Below, piece by piece: positions 10,065 to 23,805 of a stretch of DNA of 64,000 nucleotides. The notes below the pieces were generated by a model. That model was not told the DNA's origin, made no database searches, and was given only the letters and a program-made list of their open reading frames with translations. Origin of the DNA: Phellopilus nigrolimitatus (lineage: Eukaryota > Basidiomycota > Agaricomycetes > Hymenochaetales > Hymenochaetaceae); NCBI GenBank assembly GCA_021029095.1, contig JAJOHG010000018.1, positions 496,001 through 560,000 on the forward strand. Reading direction: 5' to 3'. The translations under genes and the position numbers were made by a program. Every line of letters begins with the position of its first letter. Position 1 is the stretch's first letter.

Positions 10065-11323
10065 ATGGCCGCTCCCCGATTAATGACTCTAGCGGACCTC
10101 ACGCCCACTCAAATCAAAGACTTCATCACTATGGCCCGCAGTTTCAAGAATACCTCGAAGCGCGTTCTGCCCCCAACCGCTGTAACCCCCAAAATTGCCT
10201 GGAAAAACCAGTTGCTGGATGGGAAAAAACGGTGGATGGCACCCCCGCAGTCACTGCATGGTATGACCATTGCTTTTCTCTTCTCCAAGCGAAGCACGCG
10301 CACGCGCGTTTCAGGGGAGTCCGCGAGCAATATGCTCGGCGGCCACGCGCTCTTCCTTGGGAGGGATGATATCCAACTCGGTGTCAATGAGAGTGCGCGT
10401 GACACCGCTCGCATAGTTGGAGGGATGTGTCAAGGCATTTTCGCGCGTGTCGGCGAGCACGAAGAAATCGAGGTGCGTGTTCCCGAATCCGGAACAGTGA
10501 TGTAGCATTGTGCTGACGCTTGTGCACGCCCAGGAAATTGCTCGTTATTCCCCCGTCCCGGTTATCAATGCTCTCTCCTCATTATGGCACCCGATGCAGG
10601 TGCTCGCGGATCTACAAACACTCTACGAGCAGCAATCGTTCTGGCTCGATCCTACCTCAATGCAACCGCATACGGCTGGTCTGCGCCCGCTGACGATTGC
10701 CTACGTCGGCGACAGTGCGAATGTGTTGCATGACATGCTTGTCACGTACCCTCGCCTGGGGCACACCATGCAGGTCGCGAGTCCCGCGGCATATCGTGCA
10801 CCCACTCCTGTGTGGGACCGGGTCGTCGAGCTTGGGTGCGATAAGGGCATCCGCTGGACGGATGACCCGCTTGAGGCCGTACAGGGTGCAGACGTCGTCA
10901 TTACAGACACCTGGATATCAATGGGTCAAGAGTCGGAGTACGAGGAGCGCGTGAAGGCATTTAAGGGCTACCAGGTGACGGAGGAACTGTGCCGCTTAGG
11001 CAACGCGAAGCCCGATTGGAAATTCATGCATTGTCTCCCTCGTAAACAACATGAAGTCGATGACGAGGTACGAATCTATGTTTGTATATCCATGACTTCA
11101 TCCTCACATCATTATAGGTTTTCTACGGTCCGCGCTCGCTCGTATTCCCGGAGGCAGATAACCGCAAGTGGACAACCATGGCTGTTTTCCAGTACGTATC
11201 TGACCTCTTTCTTCAACTTTTCCTGACTCTCCTCTTTCAAGCTCATTGTTTGGCAAATGGACTCTTGACCGCCCTGTTCCCAAGCGACTTCAAGCCACCG
11301 AGAAGGCTGAAAGCAATGAGTAA
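10065..11323 (+). CDS. ARG3: Ornithine carbamoyltransferase (ornithine transcarbamylase)
   Basis: The enzyme makes citrulline from ornithine and carbamoyl phosphate in arginine biosynthesis. Four exons (10065-10472, 10534-11067, 11118-11191, 11242-11323) join without any frame break to 365 residues, the usual family length. Visible motifs are the carbamoyl-phosphate loop SKRSTRTR, the block [14 protein letters not shown], the second-domain start [16 protein letters not shown], and the ornithine-site block FMHCLPRK. The C-terminus ends [15 protein letters not shown] as in other fungal OTCs. The N-terminus ([20 protein letters not shown]) has no clear mitochondrial presequence, so a cytosolic location as in budding yeast is possible; a missed upstream exon cannot be excluded. 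A TGACTCA site lies 84 bp upstream. Confidence 0.96.
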
Positions 11324-12481
11324 CTTCTCACAGCGTGCCGTCCAGCTAATGCAATATACATCTTGGTTCTCGTGGAGGAAAACTATATGGGTCAAAGCAT
11401 CCTTGGGACTCGCCAACGAAAAGTATTCTTCTGTGATTAGTTCACATATATTTAAGTCGCGTTCTTTCATCACCTTCGTGCATCTCTACAATCTGAAGCA
11501 TGTTGCAGCGTAATTCCTTTGTACTATCTCCGCTCGTCGTATCACACGCACGGCGGACGCCTAGCGTCTTCGAAGTTGATTCACATATATCTAATGCACG
11601 ATAATTCGGCAGATTTAGTTACTGAAGATTGAGTGCATATGTGTTGTCCCGTCCTTTGAATTGCTTCGCCAAGCTCTGATGGTAAGTTCTTATTGTCGTG
11701 TCTTGAACTCTTTGGATGCATGTGTGGGACAACGCATAGAGTTGAGGATGACTCAAGGAGCATTGCCCTTGCCTAAAACAAGGCAGCATCTTCATGTGCC
11801 TCGTTTGAGGCGCCAAGATGATATACGGCTCAAGGGGTGGCTATTTCGTCCTCGCTGCTCAAGTAGCTCTTGAGTACGACAGAACACTGTCATAATCCCA
11901 GCATCCGAACGGAAACTGACACAGCCGCTGACTGTGTGCTCAGACTCCCGTCAGTTGCGTTTTTTATATACTACCCACCGTAAACAAATAAATGCACGAT
12001 GAATCTAAGCTTGGGTATCGACGCTGGGATCAACACCGGCGTTATGCATCTTTGCTTTCTACAGAATGTCGCAGTTGTCTATGGCTCGACAGGTAGCACT
12101 GCGCATACCGATGCGATATTCTCCCTTAACATGCGATACAGAGGATGCGGATTTCACCGCAGTCTTGTGTATTACTTTCTTCAATCATTGCTCGCAGCCT
12201 TTTGCGTGCCAAATTTGAGGGTTTAAAGGACACGCTGATGACGGCGTTCACAGAAGATGTTTACTTAACCTGAGATGGATACTGGATTTACCTATTTTAA
12301 GTCTCAATGCCAGTTGAAGCTTGGCCGCTCTGTGAGTGGCTCAGATCTCGACGGGTCACGTGAGAATGACTTATGTAACGAAAGTGGCTTCAAAACTCTC
12401 GAGTCAGTAGCCACTTGACTCTCGTCTTCTACAAACACCCATCTCATCGACTAAGATCCCCAATATACCAAGAGCTACAGA
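11324..12481. other. Intergenic region, no gene seen
   Basis: Only short open frames without recognisable protein features occur here. An octamer TCACGTGA lies at about 12356-12363, upstream of the next family member. Confidence 0.4.
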
Positions 12482-14297
12482 ATGAGAATGCGCGGCCTTG
12501 TTGCTTATCGGCACAAAGGTAAGCTATGTACTTTCCTATCTCCCCAACTTGAAGTAACGAACTTTTCGATGTTCAGGAAACGTATTATGTCCTCTGCAAC
12601 AAGCGGGACAGTTCTGCTCAAGTTCTGGGAACGCAATTAGTCAATCAGATCCCGACTGATAAGACTGCTTTTAAAGGTATTGTCGAATATCAAATTTGTA
12701 TGACGAGCCGTCTCCTTACAATCAACCGGCAGCTTGGCTCGAGGTCGCAAGGGATTTCTTCGAAGGCGAGGCTAGAAAGTTCAAGAAATTCGAAGACGAC
12801 AGGTCCAAGAGTGACAACGTCGACCGCGAGGATGAAGATTATCTTCGGTACTTTCGATACCGCTCGAAGCCCAGTCAGAAGCCGCCTTCCCTGACCGTCG
12901 GATGGATTTATACACTTGATCTTGATCTGCTCGTGTTCTCCGTCGACAAAGGTGCGCACTTCCACCTCGAAAATATTCCACGCGGAGAGGATGGAAAGAA
13001 ATGGATTTATTACCTCACTTCGGACGGGTGTCGCAAACACTGTCTTAGACCTGACACTCCACGCGAATATGTTGCTATGCTCGTTGCCGATGTTCCTTCA
13101 ACCGAGGATGGGCTTGCCCATTACCGAACATTCGCTTCGGACATAAATCGCATCAGGGAACACGTTTGGATGGCTCCTGAAAATATGCAAGCGCTTACTG
13201 CCGGTCGAAGTGTCGCATCAATTGTCGTTCGCGGACTTATTATGACGAACTATTGCGACCTTTCTGAAGCTTGCAAGTACCCAAGTTACAGTGTACGTTT
13301 TCGGGCCATGGCAAAACTCCTCGTGTGCGCTGCAGCTCCTGGAAGCACGTCCCTCATCGTAGCACGTCATCGTGAACTCATCGACTACCTTAAAAATGCC
13401 CGTTTACAATTCGGAAGAACTGAAAACGTATTCTTTCGGTACCGAGGGTGTATCATCCTCCTCACAAACAGACTGGAAACGATGGAGCATCTTCTTGCCA
13501 ACGTATGGTCAGCGGTTATGCACGCACGTGAAACAGATGCAAAGTCTTGTACTGTGCTTATCTTTTCTATCCGCTGCGTTGCTGTTGCAGTGATATCCAT
13601 TTCTGGACCCAAGCTTCGGGTCTCACTAAGTGAAATTTACCCGGTGCTCGCGGCGTATGGTATCGACGAGGAGCGATTCTCCAAAGGCCTTGGGATCTTG
13701 ACTTACTATCTCCGTCCGCATTGTGTAGGAGACATCTCGAAGGCTGATCTTCCATTTCCACCCAGCAAAACGAACTTTACTTTCGAGTTTCCTGTGTCAA
13801 GCGCGCGAAAATATATTCAAGACCCATCTCTTCCCTACGACATCCTCATTCATATAATGAGTCTCGTCGACTCCAAGACATACAATATATTCCAGTTTCT
13901 TTCGAAGGCCTTACGAAGGGAGTGGGCAGCGCATCCAAGAGTCTCAGATTACACAATCTCTGGCGTCGCGAATGTGAATATACAGACGAACACTTATTTA
14001 CCCGATGTTACATTCAAGGCGAGGACCCGGGATGGTCTTTCGACATCGCTTACCATCTTTTGCACTGAAGAGGGGCAGAGGGCCTTCGACTCCGAAAAGG
14101 ATGATTCAAGTTGCCTTGCGTACCCGAGTCCATACGCAAACAAAGAAAGGCTCTGGAAGCACCTCGTCCTGCACTATCCTTTCAAGACTATTTTCAAATC
14201 TGAGTCCTTCATGCTCTTGAAAACGAGCTTGTTCATTTTAAATGAAGGGAATGAACCTGAAGAAAACTGTCCTTGTTGGCAGAAGCAGAGGACTTAA
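12482..14297 (+). CDS. Unnamed paralogous-family protein with F-box-like C-terminal segment (copy 2)
   Basis: This is the most complete member. Exon 1 (12482-12518) starts MRMRGLVAYRHK. Exon 2 (about 12577-12676) carries YYVLCNKRDS and GTQLVNQIPTDKTAFK. Exon 3 (12733-14297) is one long frame with AWLEVARDFFEGEARKF, WIYTLDLDLLVFSVDKGAHF, GCIILLTNRLETMEHLL, ISISGPKLRVSLSEIYPVL and ILTYYLRPHC. The F-box-like block SLPYDILIHIMSLVDSKTY lies near residue 430, followed by SKALRREWAAHPRV. Exon 1 ends in phase 1 but exon 2 is open only in phase 0, so one base appears to be extra near 12577-12583 (the equivalent exon at 1-328 splices cleanly). Function is unknown, and the same SCF-adaptor speculation applies as for copy 1. 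Confidence 0.75.
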
Positions 14298-17200
14298 ATC
14301 GGACGATGGTATGAAGGGCTAGGGGAGTGCTGGAAACGATAGTGAGGGAGAAGACAGAATAGAGGATAGCGGCGACAACGGGCTAAGCGAGTCGAAGACT
14401 GAATGACTCGCTGGCAGGTTTCTTGGAATGGTATACCATATGTAACTACTTTCAAATGAACAGCTTCAATATTCAATCGATGCATCCATGTAAGCGAATT
14501 GCCGAACGTGTAAACTCAGGGATTTCAGTTTAATATCACATCTACGTCTGATTCTGCTAATCAAACTCAAAAATACTGAAATGAAGAAAATAAGCAGGCT
14601 GCACGAGTTTTGACACATCATAATCTTATGTAATACAGCCACAACTTTCCGAACATGTTTGGTCAATAAAGTAGAGCTCAACCTATCCTCTCTCTTCTTT
14701 TACCTTTCCTTCTGACTACTTAGTCAATATATTATCTATCTCTCGTGCGACAGAATGATCGTGACTGCTACGCTAGATTTATTATTTCCCTCATTGTGGC
14801 GCATTGAACTTTGTGTTAAGACCGTAGCCACGACTTGCCTGTGGTGCTGAAAGAAACATCACGCTGAAGTTTTTCCTTCTAATGGAAGTATTTAGTCTCG
14901 TACATAGGTAATTTATATCCTGAGAAATTTGGAGAGAAAGCTTTGCTCAGTATTCCAAGAGGCAGGGGGCACTTGAAAGTACGTTTCGAAGACATTATAA
15001 TGCTAAGAGCGGAATTGAAAGAGCGTTTTTTCCCTTGCCGTAGAAAGAAATTCGATATATAGACATATTGGACACTAATCAGATAAGAATCTGGTTCAGA
15101 AGCTGCATTTCGCTTTAGCAAATCCAGCGACTTCTGCTACAGCATGTTAGGCACGAAGGTCATGCCCATCGGGGATTTAGAGTGGATGGAGAGCGGTTCA
15201 AGCTCTCTATCTGCCGTACGCAAGCACTCAAAGATCCATTGTCTACAAAATGCCCCATCAACAAATTTTTTCTCTTTCAAATAAATTACCATACCAATTT
15301 CTGCCAGAGGTGGTAAATTTCAATATCCAAACTAAGTATTTCTGCGTGCACCGATGCCAAGCTCCTTTCGACTGCCCTGAGCAGCTCGAGCCACTTCAAT
15401 TTACACTATACAAATCTCGTTATGTTGTCAAAGACTTTTTCCCCGTTCAGAGGATGCAAGATCCTTTTCCAGAACAGACTAGTCCCCGAAGAGGGTATGA
15501 AAGCGGCTGCTGGGTTCGCCGTCTTGCATATCCGGTTACAAAAAAAACTTCCTATCATTGCACAAAGCTACTTTGATCCATGCTCCACGGGGTCGGAGCC
15601 TCCATCACAGACTTTGGCGAAACTGTCGCGCAGTACTCCTATTCCCGTAGTTGGTGCACTCGAGCGCGACGACGAAGAGGGTATCGAAGTTGTCCTTAAG
15701 TCTTTGCGCACTAGCTCCGACCGCCTTGCCTTGGTTTACACCACCATACTCCAGCTACATACGCAGATCAACTGTGTATACATAAGTCGTCAGTGATGCT
15801 CAGCTGCTCATTAGACGTATTCGTTTGCGAGGTTCTTGTGCAGAGAACCGGCCCGAGATTTGGAGATCTTGCGCTCATGAGCTGGAAGACTGTTTCCGAC
15901 GCAGATTCGCCGGACTTATTCGGAAAAATACTTCTTCATCTTAAAGGAGTGGGACATTTAAATAGCTCAAAAGAACAATGTTTTTGTATCACCATCCGGT
16001 TCATATGCGTTTACCGGTATGGTATCGATGAATAAAGTGTGGTGCACATTACGACTTAAGGGTCTTCCCTGTCTTGTGCTTGCGGAGCTTGGACAGATTT
16101 GAATATGTATGAATATGTATGACTGGAATATGCATACATGTATGCGAAAAAAAAGCTTTTATGTCAAGCATTCTAAAACCAATATTATTATTTATCCAGT
16201 TATGGAAATAGTAGCTGCTAAATTCGGAGCGTGTGCGTGCTTATGCAATGCTATATAACCAACTTTTACTCTACAGTTTTCATCCTTCCATCTTTACTGC
16301 AACTCACACTCGGTTTCTGATCTCTGGCGGAATGGAAAAGGTGGAATGGAAAGGACTCTTTCACCCTCAAACACGGGTCTAGTCAGGGGCGTTGCGATAC
16401 TCAGGCTCGCAAGCTACACAAGACCATTTGACACTCCGACGCCGCCGACGCTTGCACACACGCATTCTACACAACTAAGTCCTCGGTAGCGCGACGCCCG
16501 TCGAGGCCACACGATATAGCTTCGTATATTCGCCAGACTGGAAATTGAAAAATTCCCTCGGTCGTGAGATGAAGAAGAATGCCCGCGAAAACATTTCGGG
16601 TACGTCAAAATTCTCGCTGTTTCAGAGACGCCGAAGGATATGAACGGACGCAAGGTCGCCGGTGAGTATTAACGTTCTCGACCCTTCTCGCGAAAGCGCG
16701 CTTTAATTATGAAGCGGGTCATTGTTCCCGGCCGTCTGTTCCCGAATCAACTTCGCAGTTAGTGTGCGTGGGGTAAACGCTTTGCTCAATCGTGTCACGC
16801 ATTAAAATTTGGCTTTCGGCGAGCAATGTAAGCTCGACCCATGCGGAATCTAAGCTTCACTTGCTAAGTTTACCTCAATCTGGAAGTAGGTTCAATGAGT
16901 TACTTCGAGTCTCCGCATTTCCTTCAATGCCGGAACACTCCCAGGGCGTCTCTAGGAGAGCCCGAACACCCGAAGAACAAATAGACGAATGACGGTATCA
17001 TTTCGAAGCATGTTGTTTGTGAGTTCTTGCGTCTATTTGGGGCCAGCACATCTCCTCGGACTTGCCATGAGACTCATAATTGAATATTGCCCCTCACACT
17101 CATAGATTAAGTCTTATCGTTGCTCGGACTCCCCGGATCTCCTGACGTTCGGACTTTTTTCCTGCGCTCAGAATGACCACGAATCTCGAGATCGAGGAGG

Positions 17201-19150
17201 GATCATAAAAGCAAGTGATGGTCGAAGCCTATTCTCAAAACGGCTGACGGCTGATCAGCCGGAATCGTGATGATCAACATAGAAGCAGCTCGACAATGGC
17301 CGATGACGTCGATTCACGCGCAGTCGGCCGGCGCTCTCGCGCGCTATTCTGCTTGTTTCACGGTGCTACATAAGGGCGCTCAGGTTGAGATCCTAGTTCC
17401 TCTGGGGTGCCTTCTCATCCTCGCTTCTTCCGCCGCTCAACTCTCTGTCAACTCGCACGGCTTTGCTGCATAATGTTTACGTGTTCCTCGGCGTCTCATT
17501 CTGGCAACTGGTTCGCTTTCTTAGGCTTGAGAAATCTTACAGTGCGGATACAAGGGGATCGAAACGCAGTGAATGCATGTGAAGGGATACTAGTTCTGGC
17601 ACAATGATGGACATGGGGGACATGCACCGATACCCCCCGACGTCAAGCAAGCAGTATCAACCATGTAAGAATCGCTTCTAAGACGTTTTTGAACTGGCAA
17701 TCCCAACATCTATTTTGTATGTGTGCGAGGTCCTAGCAGCTTTGGAAATGTACCGGAGACTTGAGTGCGGCGTCCGCCGGGGCATGCTGCGGCATCCGTT
17801 CAAATCATTGAAGTAATGATAATCACCGCGCAAATGAATGAAATTGACGCCGATGGGTGCCCGCTTGGCACTTGGATTCAGATTCAGTGTTGGCCGGCTT
17901 TCCCTTGACTAATTGTGCCCCCTCAACCGCCTGTATGCTCGCGTCCGCGTCCTCGGGCTTGTTCTGCCAAATCTGGGTGTGACACGTCGTGAGGGGAAGG
18001 CTCGTAAATGCGGAAAATATACCACGCTTGGGCCCAGCGGAGCCCGTTCGTCCGCTGGTACGGAAGATAGGCCGCTGTACGCATGGAACGCTCCTGATCG
18101 ATCGCACGATAATTTATATCAATGAGCCTCATACATTCTCTCGCATAAACTCGTATGGGTCGCGAATCTTAGTTACCTTTCCCAGACATAATTATGCCGC
18201 AGTCTAAGCCGATTCTGTTGGTGGACAGATGGTCTGACGAAGGTAATAGACCAGCCTGTTACAATCAGCTTGTGTTTAGCAAGATCTGTTGACGCTACCC
18301 CGATTCGAAGGTTTCCCACTAGTCTGAGGCGATCACTGTGTCGGTGCAAAGCTGCGTTTAGCGTCAATGATCTGTCAGAATCCAGGCATCACGCCTGTCG
18401 GTTTGATTCAGGGGGGAACTCAAAACAGACTCATTTCCCAGTTATCTGTGATATTTCTACGATTGTGGTAATAAATGTGGGGTCTCTCTGTGCTGTCCAG
18501 AAGAGTGTCTAGTGTCATGTCTCGGGATCGAGTGGGCCGTACTTCTTAAAATACACCACGGAAATTCGAAAACACGGAGCAGGTGATCCACGGGCCTTGT
18601 TTTGAACGAAAATACCAAAGGTAGGTTTTGTGAACGTCATGAAAGGCAGAATGCGTGCGGAAGCACTATCGGAGTAAATAAATAAAATTAAGATTTAGCA
18701 GTCACCAGTCTCACGATGTCGATGGAGATGAATTACAGCCACTGTTTATTAGTAATCTGGGGTTTAAGAGTGAACTTTGTTTTAGGTTCCCTGCTCGTCG
18801 CGCTCGTCAATTAAAATGCAACGCTCAACTGCCGTAGAGCAGGCATGCAAAAAGTAAACTGCAGAACTCAGGGGCCACGAAGGGAGCAAGAGAGGGTGAG
18901 AATGAGGCGGCAAAAAGGCATGTGCTGACCTAAGCAGGGTTTTCGAAGCCTGTGCCTCCCCGAATAGGCGTTTGCGCTTTTCTCCCTGCCATCGCTCAAA
19001 TCTACTAAGTCGGTGAGTCAACCTTGTTGTAAACTTTATACCAGAGGTGGCTGAGCTTTGCGCCCTCCGTTCCCCGTTCATCCTTACCATCATGTTGTCC
19101 GTCATCCCCCTCCCGCCCCCGCTCGCCATGCGCAGCGAGCAAGTCCCGAC
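14298..19150. other. Gene-poor stretch of 4.8 kb
   Basis: I find no convincing gene. Open frames are short and lack conserved motifs. The longest, at about 15422-15796 plus, has no recognisable domain. The stretch at 16060-16210 is AT-rich. It may hold decayed genes or RNA genes that I cannot recognise by eye. Confidence 0.45.
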
Positions 19151-20743
19151 ATGGCTTCCCACGCGGGACCCACCTCGCCATCACTCGCCCAGTCAGGAGC
19201 GCCGCCCGCGTCCTCGGCCAGCACCGCAACCGTAGCCAGCAGCGCGTGGACCGAACCGCCCTGGTCCGGGTGGATCGAGACCACCGGCGATGCCCTTATC
19301 ATCCTCGAGGCCGCCCGCCGCGGCCTCATCCCACGGGTGACGCGCCGCCTCGTCGACGCCGAGCGCAAGATGATCACCTCCGGCTCCGTTTTTGTTTTCG
19401 ACGAGGACGAGAGCGGCATCAAACGCTGGACGGACGGCTTCTTCTGGAGTCCCTCGCGCATCCTCGGCAATTTTCTCCTATACCGCGAGACCGATAAGCG
19501 TGGCGCCGGGCACAGGGGCCGCAGCGACAATCATGAGATGTCGAGCAGCTCGCTTCTCGTCAATGAACACGGTCAATTCGCGGACAACAAGGATCAACAG
19601 AGCCTCAGCAGGCCCAAGGGGGAGCTCAGCAATCTCGGTCTTGATAAGCATCGCGAGAGGAGTCTGGTTGGCAGTCTCACCAACAGCTACAAGTTCAAGC
19701 CGGATGGAATGATGAAGAAGGTGCGCACGACATTTATTTCTCGCTGCGACTACACCTTGTTGAAGCCGGTTTCTAGACATTTTCCCTGACCATCGGTGGC
19801 GTTTCGCAACACTTGATCTCATATTACAAGATAGAGGATGTCGAACAAGGCCGCCTGCGAACGCCATCATCGCTCCCGGAGCTGGCTTCTCTCGACATCA
19901 GTCCTGAATATCTCGACAAGACGCATTTCCGAAATCCGCCCTAAAGTCGACTACGACATCGATGGCGTTCCGCGATATCGAGGTGAAGCCGACGAGGCCG
20001 AGCCTTCTCCGCGCGCGACGATCACAGCACCGTTGTCGACCGGCCAACCTCTCCTTTTAGAATCGCGCTCCGACGCGGACAGCGAGCTCTCAAGTAAACG
20101 GGCTAAGCGATACGACCCCTATGGCGCAGGGTCGAAGCGCCCGCGCAAGAAGGGCTCCACTCAGGCTGGCAGCGCTGATGTCCAAACTGGGATAGCTCAA
20201 TCGCCTACGACCTCTGTCTCTGGCCAACCAGCACCGGGAGGATATCCGGGCGGCGATGGCCAGCATGCACATTATGCACCGTACGGCGTCAACTATTACC
20301 CACACGGCTTGCCACCGTACCCCATGCCGTCGCACATGTATACTGGTGCACCCCAAGGCCCGCCTTACCCCGCCCCACTCCCTTCCTCTCCCACCTCTGG
20401 CGACGGCAACACAGCGACAGGTACACCATCACCCACAGCGCAGGCGACGGGCATGGTCTCTGCCGCACCACCTCCTGTTCCGAGTGCGTCACAAATGGGC
20501 TATCCGGGTTACACTGGAGAGAGTACATCATCGCAGTCCACGTACACGTTCTACCCGCAACCATCGGGCCATTACACACCCTACGGTGGGTTAGGTTGGA
20601 CAGCGGCGTATGCGTACGCGCCGCCGCAAGGTCTCGCCGCCGCGCCGTCTGGCGGGGTCAGCAAGACTGAGGAAGACGATATCCATGTCGGCGGCGTCCT
20701 TGCGCAGCCTCAGCAGGCGGTAGCTACCGTCGAGGAGGCTTAG
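19151..20743 (+). CDS. WOPR-domain (Gti1/Pac2 family) transcription factor
   Basis: WOPR proteins bind DNA and act as master regulators of fungal morphology (Wor1, Ryp1, Sge1, Gti1, Pac2). The first WOPR half is at about residues 35-110, with the blocks TGDALIILEAARRGLIPRV and GIKRWTDGFFWSPSRILGNF. The linker includes DKRG. The second half starts SYKFKPDGMMKK at the end of exon 1 (19151-19720) and continues after the intron with TFSLTIGGVSQHLISYY. The frame then shifts by one base in the C-run at 19939-19941; without the extra base the sequence reads RNPPKVDYDIDG in frame. The C-terminal 270 residues are rich in Pro, Ser, Tyr and Gly, probably a disordered activation region, including a basic SKRAKR segment at about 20090 that could be a nuclear signal. 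The stop is TAG at 20741-20743. Confidence 0.9.
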
Positions 20744-22089
20744 GCGCAGGCACAGCGCCAGACGTGCCTGTGAGCTCGTGTCCATCAACCCGATTGGATC
20801 GCCTGGGTGCCAAAAGTTAATGTTGTCATTGTTGCTGTTTCTTGACTGTTTTCGCTTGCTGTTTTGCTTTCCTTGTCCCATCGTGTCTTCCCGTGCCCCG
20901 TATCTGCGTCCTCGTCAGTGTCGGCTGCTTTATGCATCATTTCCCTTCGTTCCGTCTTTTCTCCATTCTTTTCTCCGTCTCTTTCCGTCTCACAACCGCC
21001 TTACGCCCCTGGTTGCCTTTTTTGAACTCGTGGGTCCCGTTCTGCTGCCTCATCACGTGCAGGACGGTGATTGTCATGCCTTTCTTCTCGTCTCTTCTTC
21101 CTTTGATCCGGTTTTTGATTGATTCTGTCCTCTTCTTCTCAGACTTCTCCCACTTTCCCTCCGTATTCGGTGGCGCTCTCGACCATCTACATTACCTTGT
21201 AATCCTTCATGTTCCCATTGTAAAACATCATCCTCATTCACCTCGTTGTTTCTCTATGCCGTTGGCCGTTTGTATTCTCCCTCCCTTTCCATTATTACTT
21301 CGCTTTCGTTTTTTCTCGGCTTCTTTCTTGATTTCCGCTCGCGGCTCCTAACTGTTTCTTTTCGCTTCTTCTCTCCGTCCTTTTTTTGACTCGCGGAATT
21401 ATTGATATCGAAATGCTGAGTACAAAGTCCATGGTCTTGTTCACACCCGTAATTCCTGCTATTCCTACTTTCCTGCCACTTCATACATTATCCCCGTTCA
21501 TAGTGCCGTCTCCTCACCTCTACTTGGGCCTCTGCGTCGCGCGGAATGTCTGCTATCTCTCCCGCTTCACCTTTGTTCCTTCGTGTTTCTGCTGATTCAT
21601 GTTCTTCCATGCGCATCCTCTCTCGTCCTGTCCTGTACTTGTGTCCTGGTATCTGTAGTGGTCGTCCTCGGTGATACATAATTTTGGATGAAAATAAAAC
21701 TGTTGAAAAGCTATTGAGTGCGCAGGAGAACAAACAAGCGGCTACGTCTAATACCGGTAAAGTCAAGGAGCAGATAGGACTTGAAACAAATGTACGTGCA
21801 GATACCAGCATGTGTTCCGAGCACTTGGAAGCTTTTTCAAATTTAATACAACCAAAAGCAACTCCGGGCCGTAATCGTCGCCTTGCCCTTGCGACGTTTT
21901 TTTACGTAGGTGCTGTCCGTCTCTCCTGACGTTCCAGATATCACAAGAGCAGCCCAGTCCACATGATTCGCAGCTACAGGGGGCTATGACATTGAATATC
22001 GATCCTTCATGCTACGTTCTATGGAACTTTCCGCCTTCGGATGGGCATAAATCACCGATCAGGCTTCGACCAACCGCAGAAAACAAGAT
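20744..22089. other. Long pyrimidine-rich 3' region
   Basis: From about 20820 to 21610 the plus strand is strongly C/T-rich with few purine runs. This creates several long hydrophobic-looking but meaningless frames. I read it as the 3' UTR and downstream region of the WOPR gene. Nothing is supported at 21650-22089. Confidence 0.45.
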
Positions 22090-23805
22090 TCTAGGAGGCG
22101 GCGAGTTGAACACAAGACGTGTGGATTCTCGGATGCGGCCGACGATCCTGGGTCGTCTTCGAAATTAATGCCCGAGAATATCGCACTTGTACGCATCTGT
22201 AAATGTCTCCATGATTAGCTGGACGCCGAAGAATACAAGAGGAGGCCGTTGTGTGGATGGTGTAGTTAGCTGTTGCTTTGTTGAGCGTGAACGAGTGTAA
22301 GTGCCCGATGTCGACGACCGGGGGCATACGTACATTGCGAGCTTAGGTCCGGCAACAAGCTGAATAGCCTCTTCGTGCGCATGCCCAAAACGCATCGGAG
22401 ATGTGGATCGAGCCGCCGTAGGAAGGCAGACAAGCTCAGTTTCTTGATGAAGACGACGTAATGAGGCCAGTATAAAGCCGGTGAACTCACTAGCTCGCTA
22501 CCTCGAGGACCCACGAGCTTCCAAGAGCATAGCGGTGGCTACCGTTATCAGGCCGTAATCTTCGGAAACAAGGTTGCTTCGAAAATACCTGAACATCCTC
22601 TAGACCAGAACCTTGGGCATCAGTACTGAGTATCCGGTTCATAGTACCTTTTGCGCTAGCTGCCACTCACGGCAGATTAGCGTGATGAGGCTCGTGATCC
22701 CCGAAGGCGCATGGCGTCAGAGCGCGCAGGACAGGCGGAAATTTCGTTGGTTGATACCGGTGTGAACAAAAGTCGTTGAAATGTCTTCAAGCCGGTAGAT
22801 CTGGCAAACGATCTCAGGATAAAAACGAGAGAACAAGCCTTTCCATCGCGGCATCGATCCATAGTTCTTGAAGACCTTGATATTCCCCTCAATAGTACTA
22901 CTGCTTTTCCTGAAGGTCCGAATACCGTATAACGAGACATAAGCTCGCTTCTGAAACTAAATGGAAGTTTCAGACCACGGGTACTGGTTTCTGCGGTTGT
23001 CAAGATAGTTCGGCCGTCGTCCATTGTCCTCGCCGCGGGGAGACTATACGGTTTTTTGTTAGGGTAGAATGTCATACTCCACAAAATTATATATCATATA
23101 CAATACGCACCTTTAGTAGGAAATAAGGGTGAACAATAACTGGAGCTCCATACGTCGTCGTCGCTCGAGAGGTTTGTTTCGAAATTGGATTGTCCAGCTA
23201 ATCCCGCCCTGTGTTCATCTTGTCTCTTCGTTTCTGGCTAATTCAACGCCGCTACGATTAAGTTTTTCGTTAGGATTCTTGAATCGGTGCATCGGATTTG
23301 TTCATTTTGCAGGTCGGATTTGTTCGTTTCGTAGGTATCAGCTGACAAATAAGCGGACCTCCAATATCCCGAAATGAGCCCTCGGCCGATCGACAAATTG
23401 AACAAGCACTGACGGTGACTTGAGGCTCCTGGAACATTGCTATGTGATCGTTTCATTCTGAAGAATAGTGTCTTCCACTTACTATGTTCTCGACACGAAT
23501 ATCTTGACCTCTCAATATGTTATGTCTTGACCGTATGCCGCAGACTCTTATTCGACAGTTATGATCAGGTTTCTTCTTTCGCCGCCAAGAAGAAAGAAGA
23601 CCGAAAACTCGCCGCTCTACGTCCATAGGCTCTTCAAGTGCGCTCGCATACCATCTACTACTATGTCGGGCGTGGGACTTCGCAATGCCTTACTTCTTTT
23701 ATCTGAAACTCGGTGGAAAGGCGGTATATCGTCTTGGAAATTCATGGAGATTCGGCATGATCTGGGAACTTGATCTGAGAGTATTAGGCCCTTGAGCTCG
23801 CACAC
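22090..23805 (-). pseudogene. Decayed copy of the unnamed paralogous family
   Basis: On the minus strand, 22165-22300 encodes VQLIMETFTDAYKCDILG, matching VQLLIMGFTDLYTYDMFG of copy 1. A frame change then gives a segment matching the basic stretch that follows in the family (TQDRRPHPRIH compared with REWAAHPRV). Upstream, at about 22340-22400, PMRFGHAHEEAIQLVAGPKL resembles the family block before the F-box-like part. At 23617-23805, MNFQDDIPPFH resembles the family block HFKLDRIPRG. The pieces are in the right order but in different frames with stops between, so this is a relic. The left part is reasonably supported and the right part weakly. Confidence 0.5.

Noticed and set aside
15422..15796. 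124-codon plus-strand frame in the gene-poor stretch
   Set aside because: Plausible composition but no recognisable family and no flanking exons.
20778..21351. Hydrophobic plus-strand frames that look like membrane proteins
   Set aside because: They arise from C/T-rich DNA (Leu, Phe, Ser, Pro codons) in the presumed WOPR 3' UTR and share no family motif.
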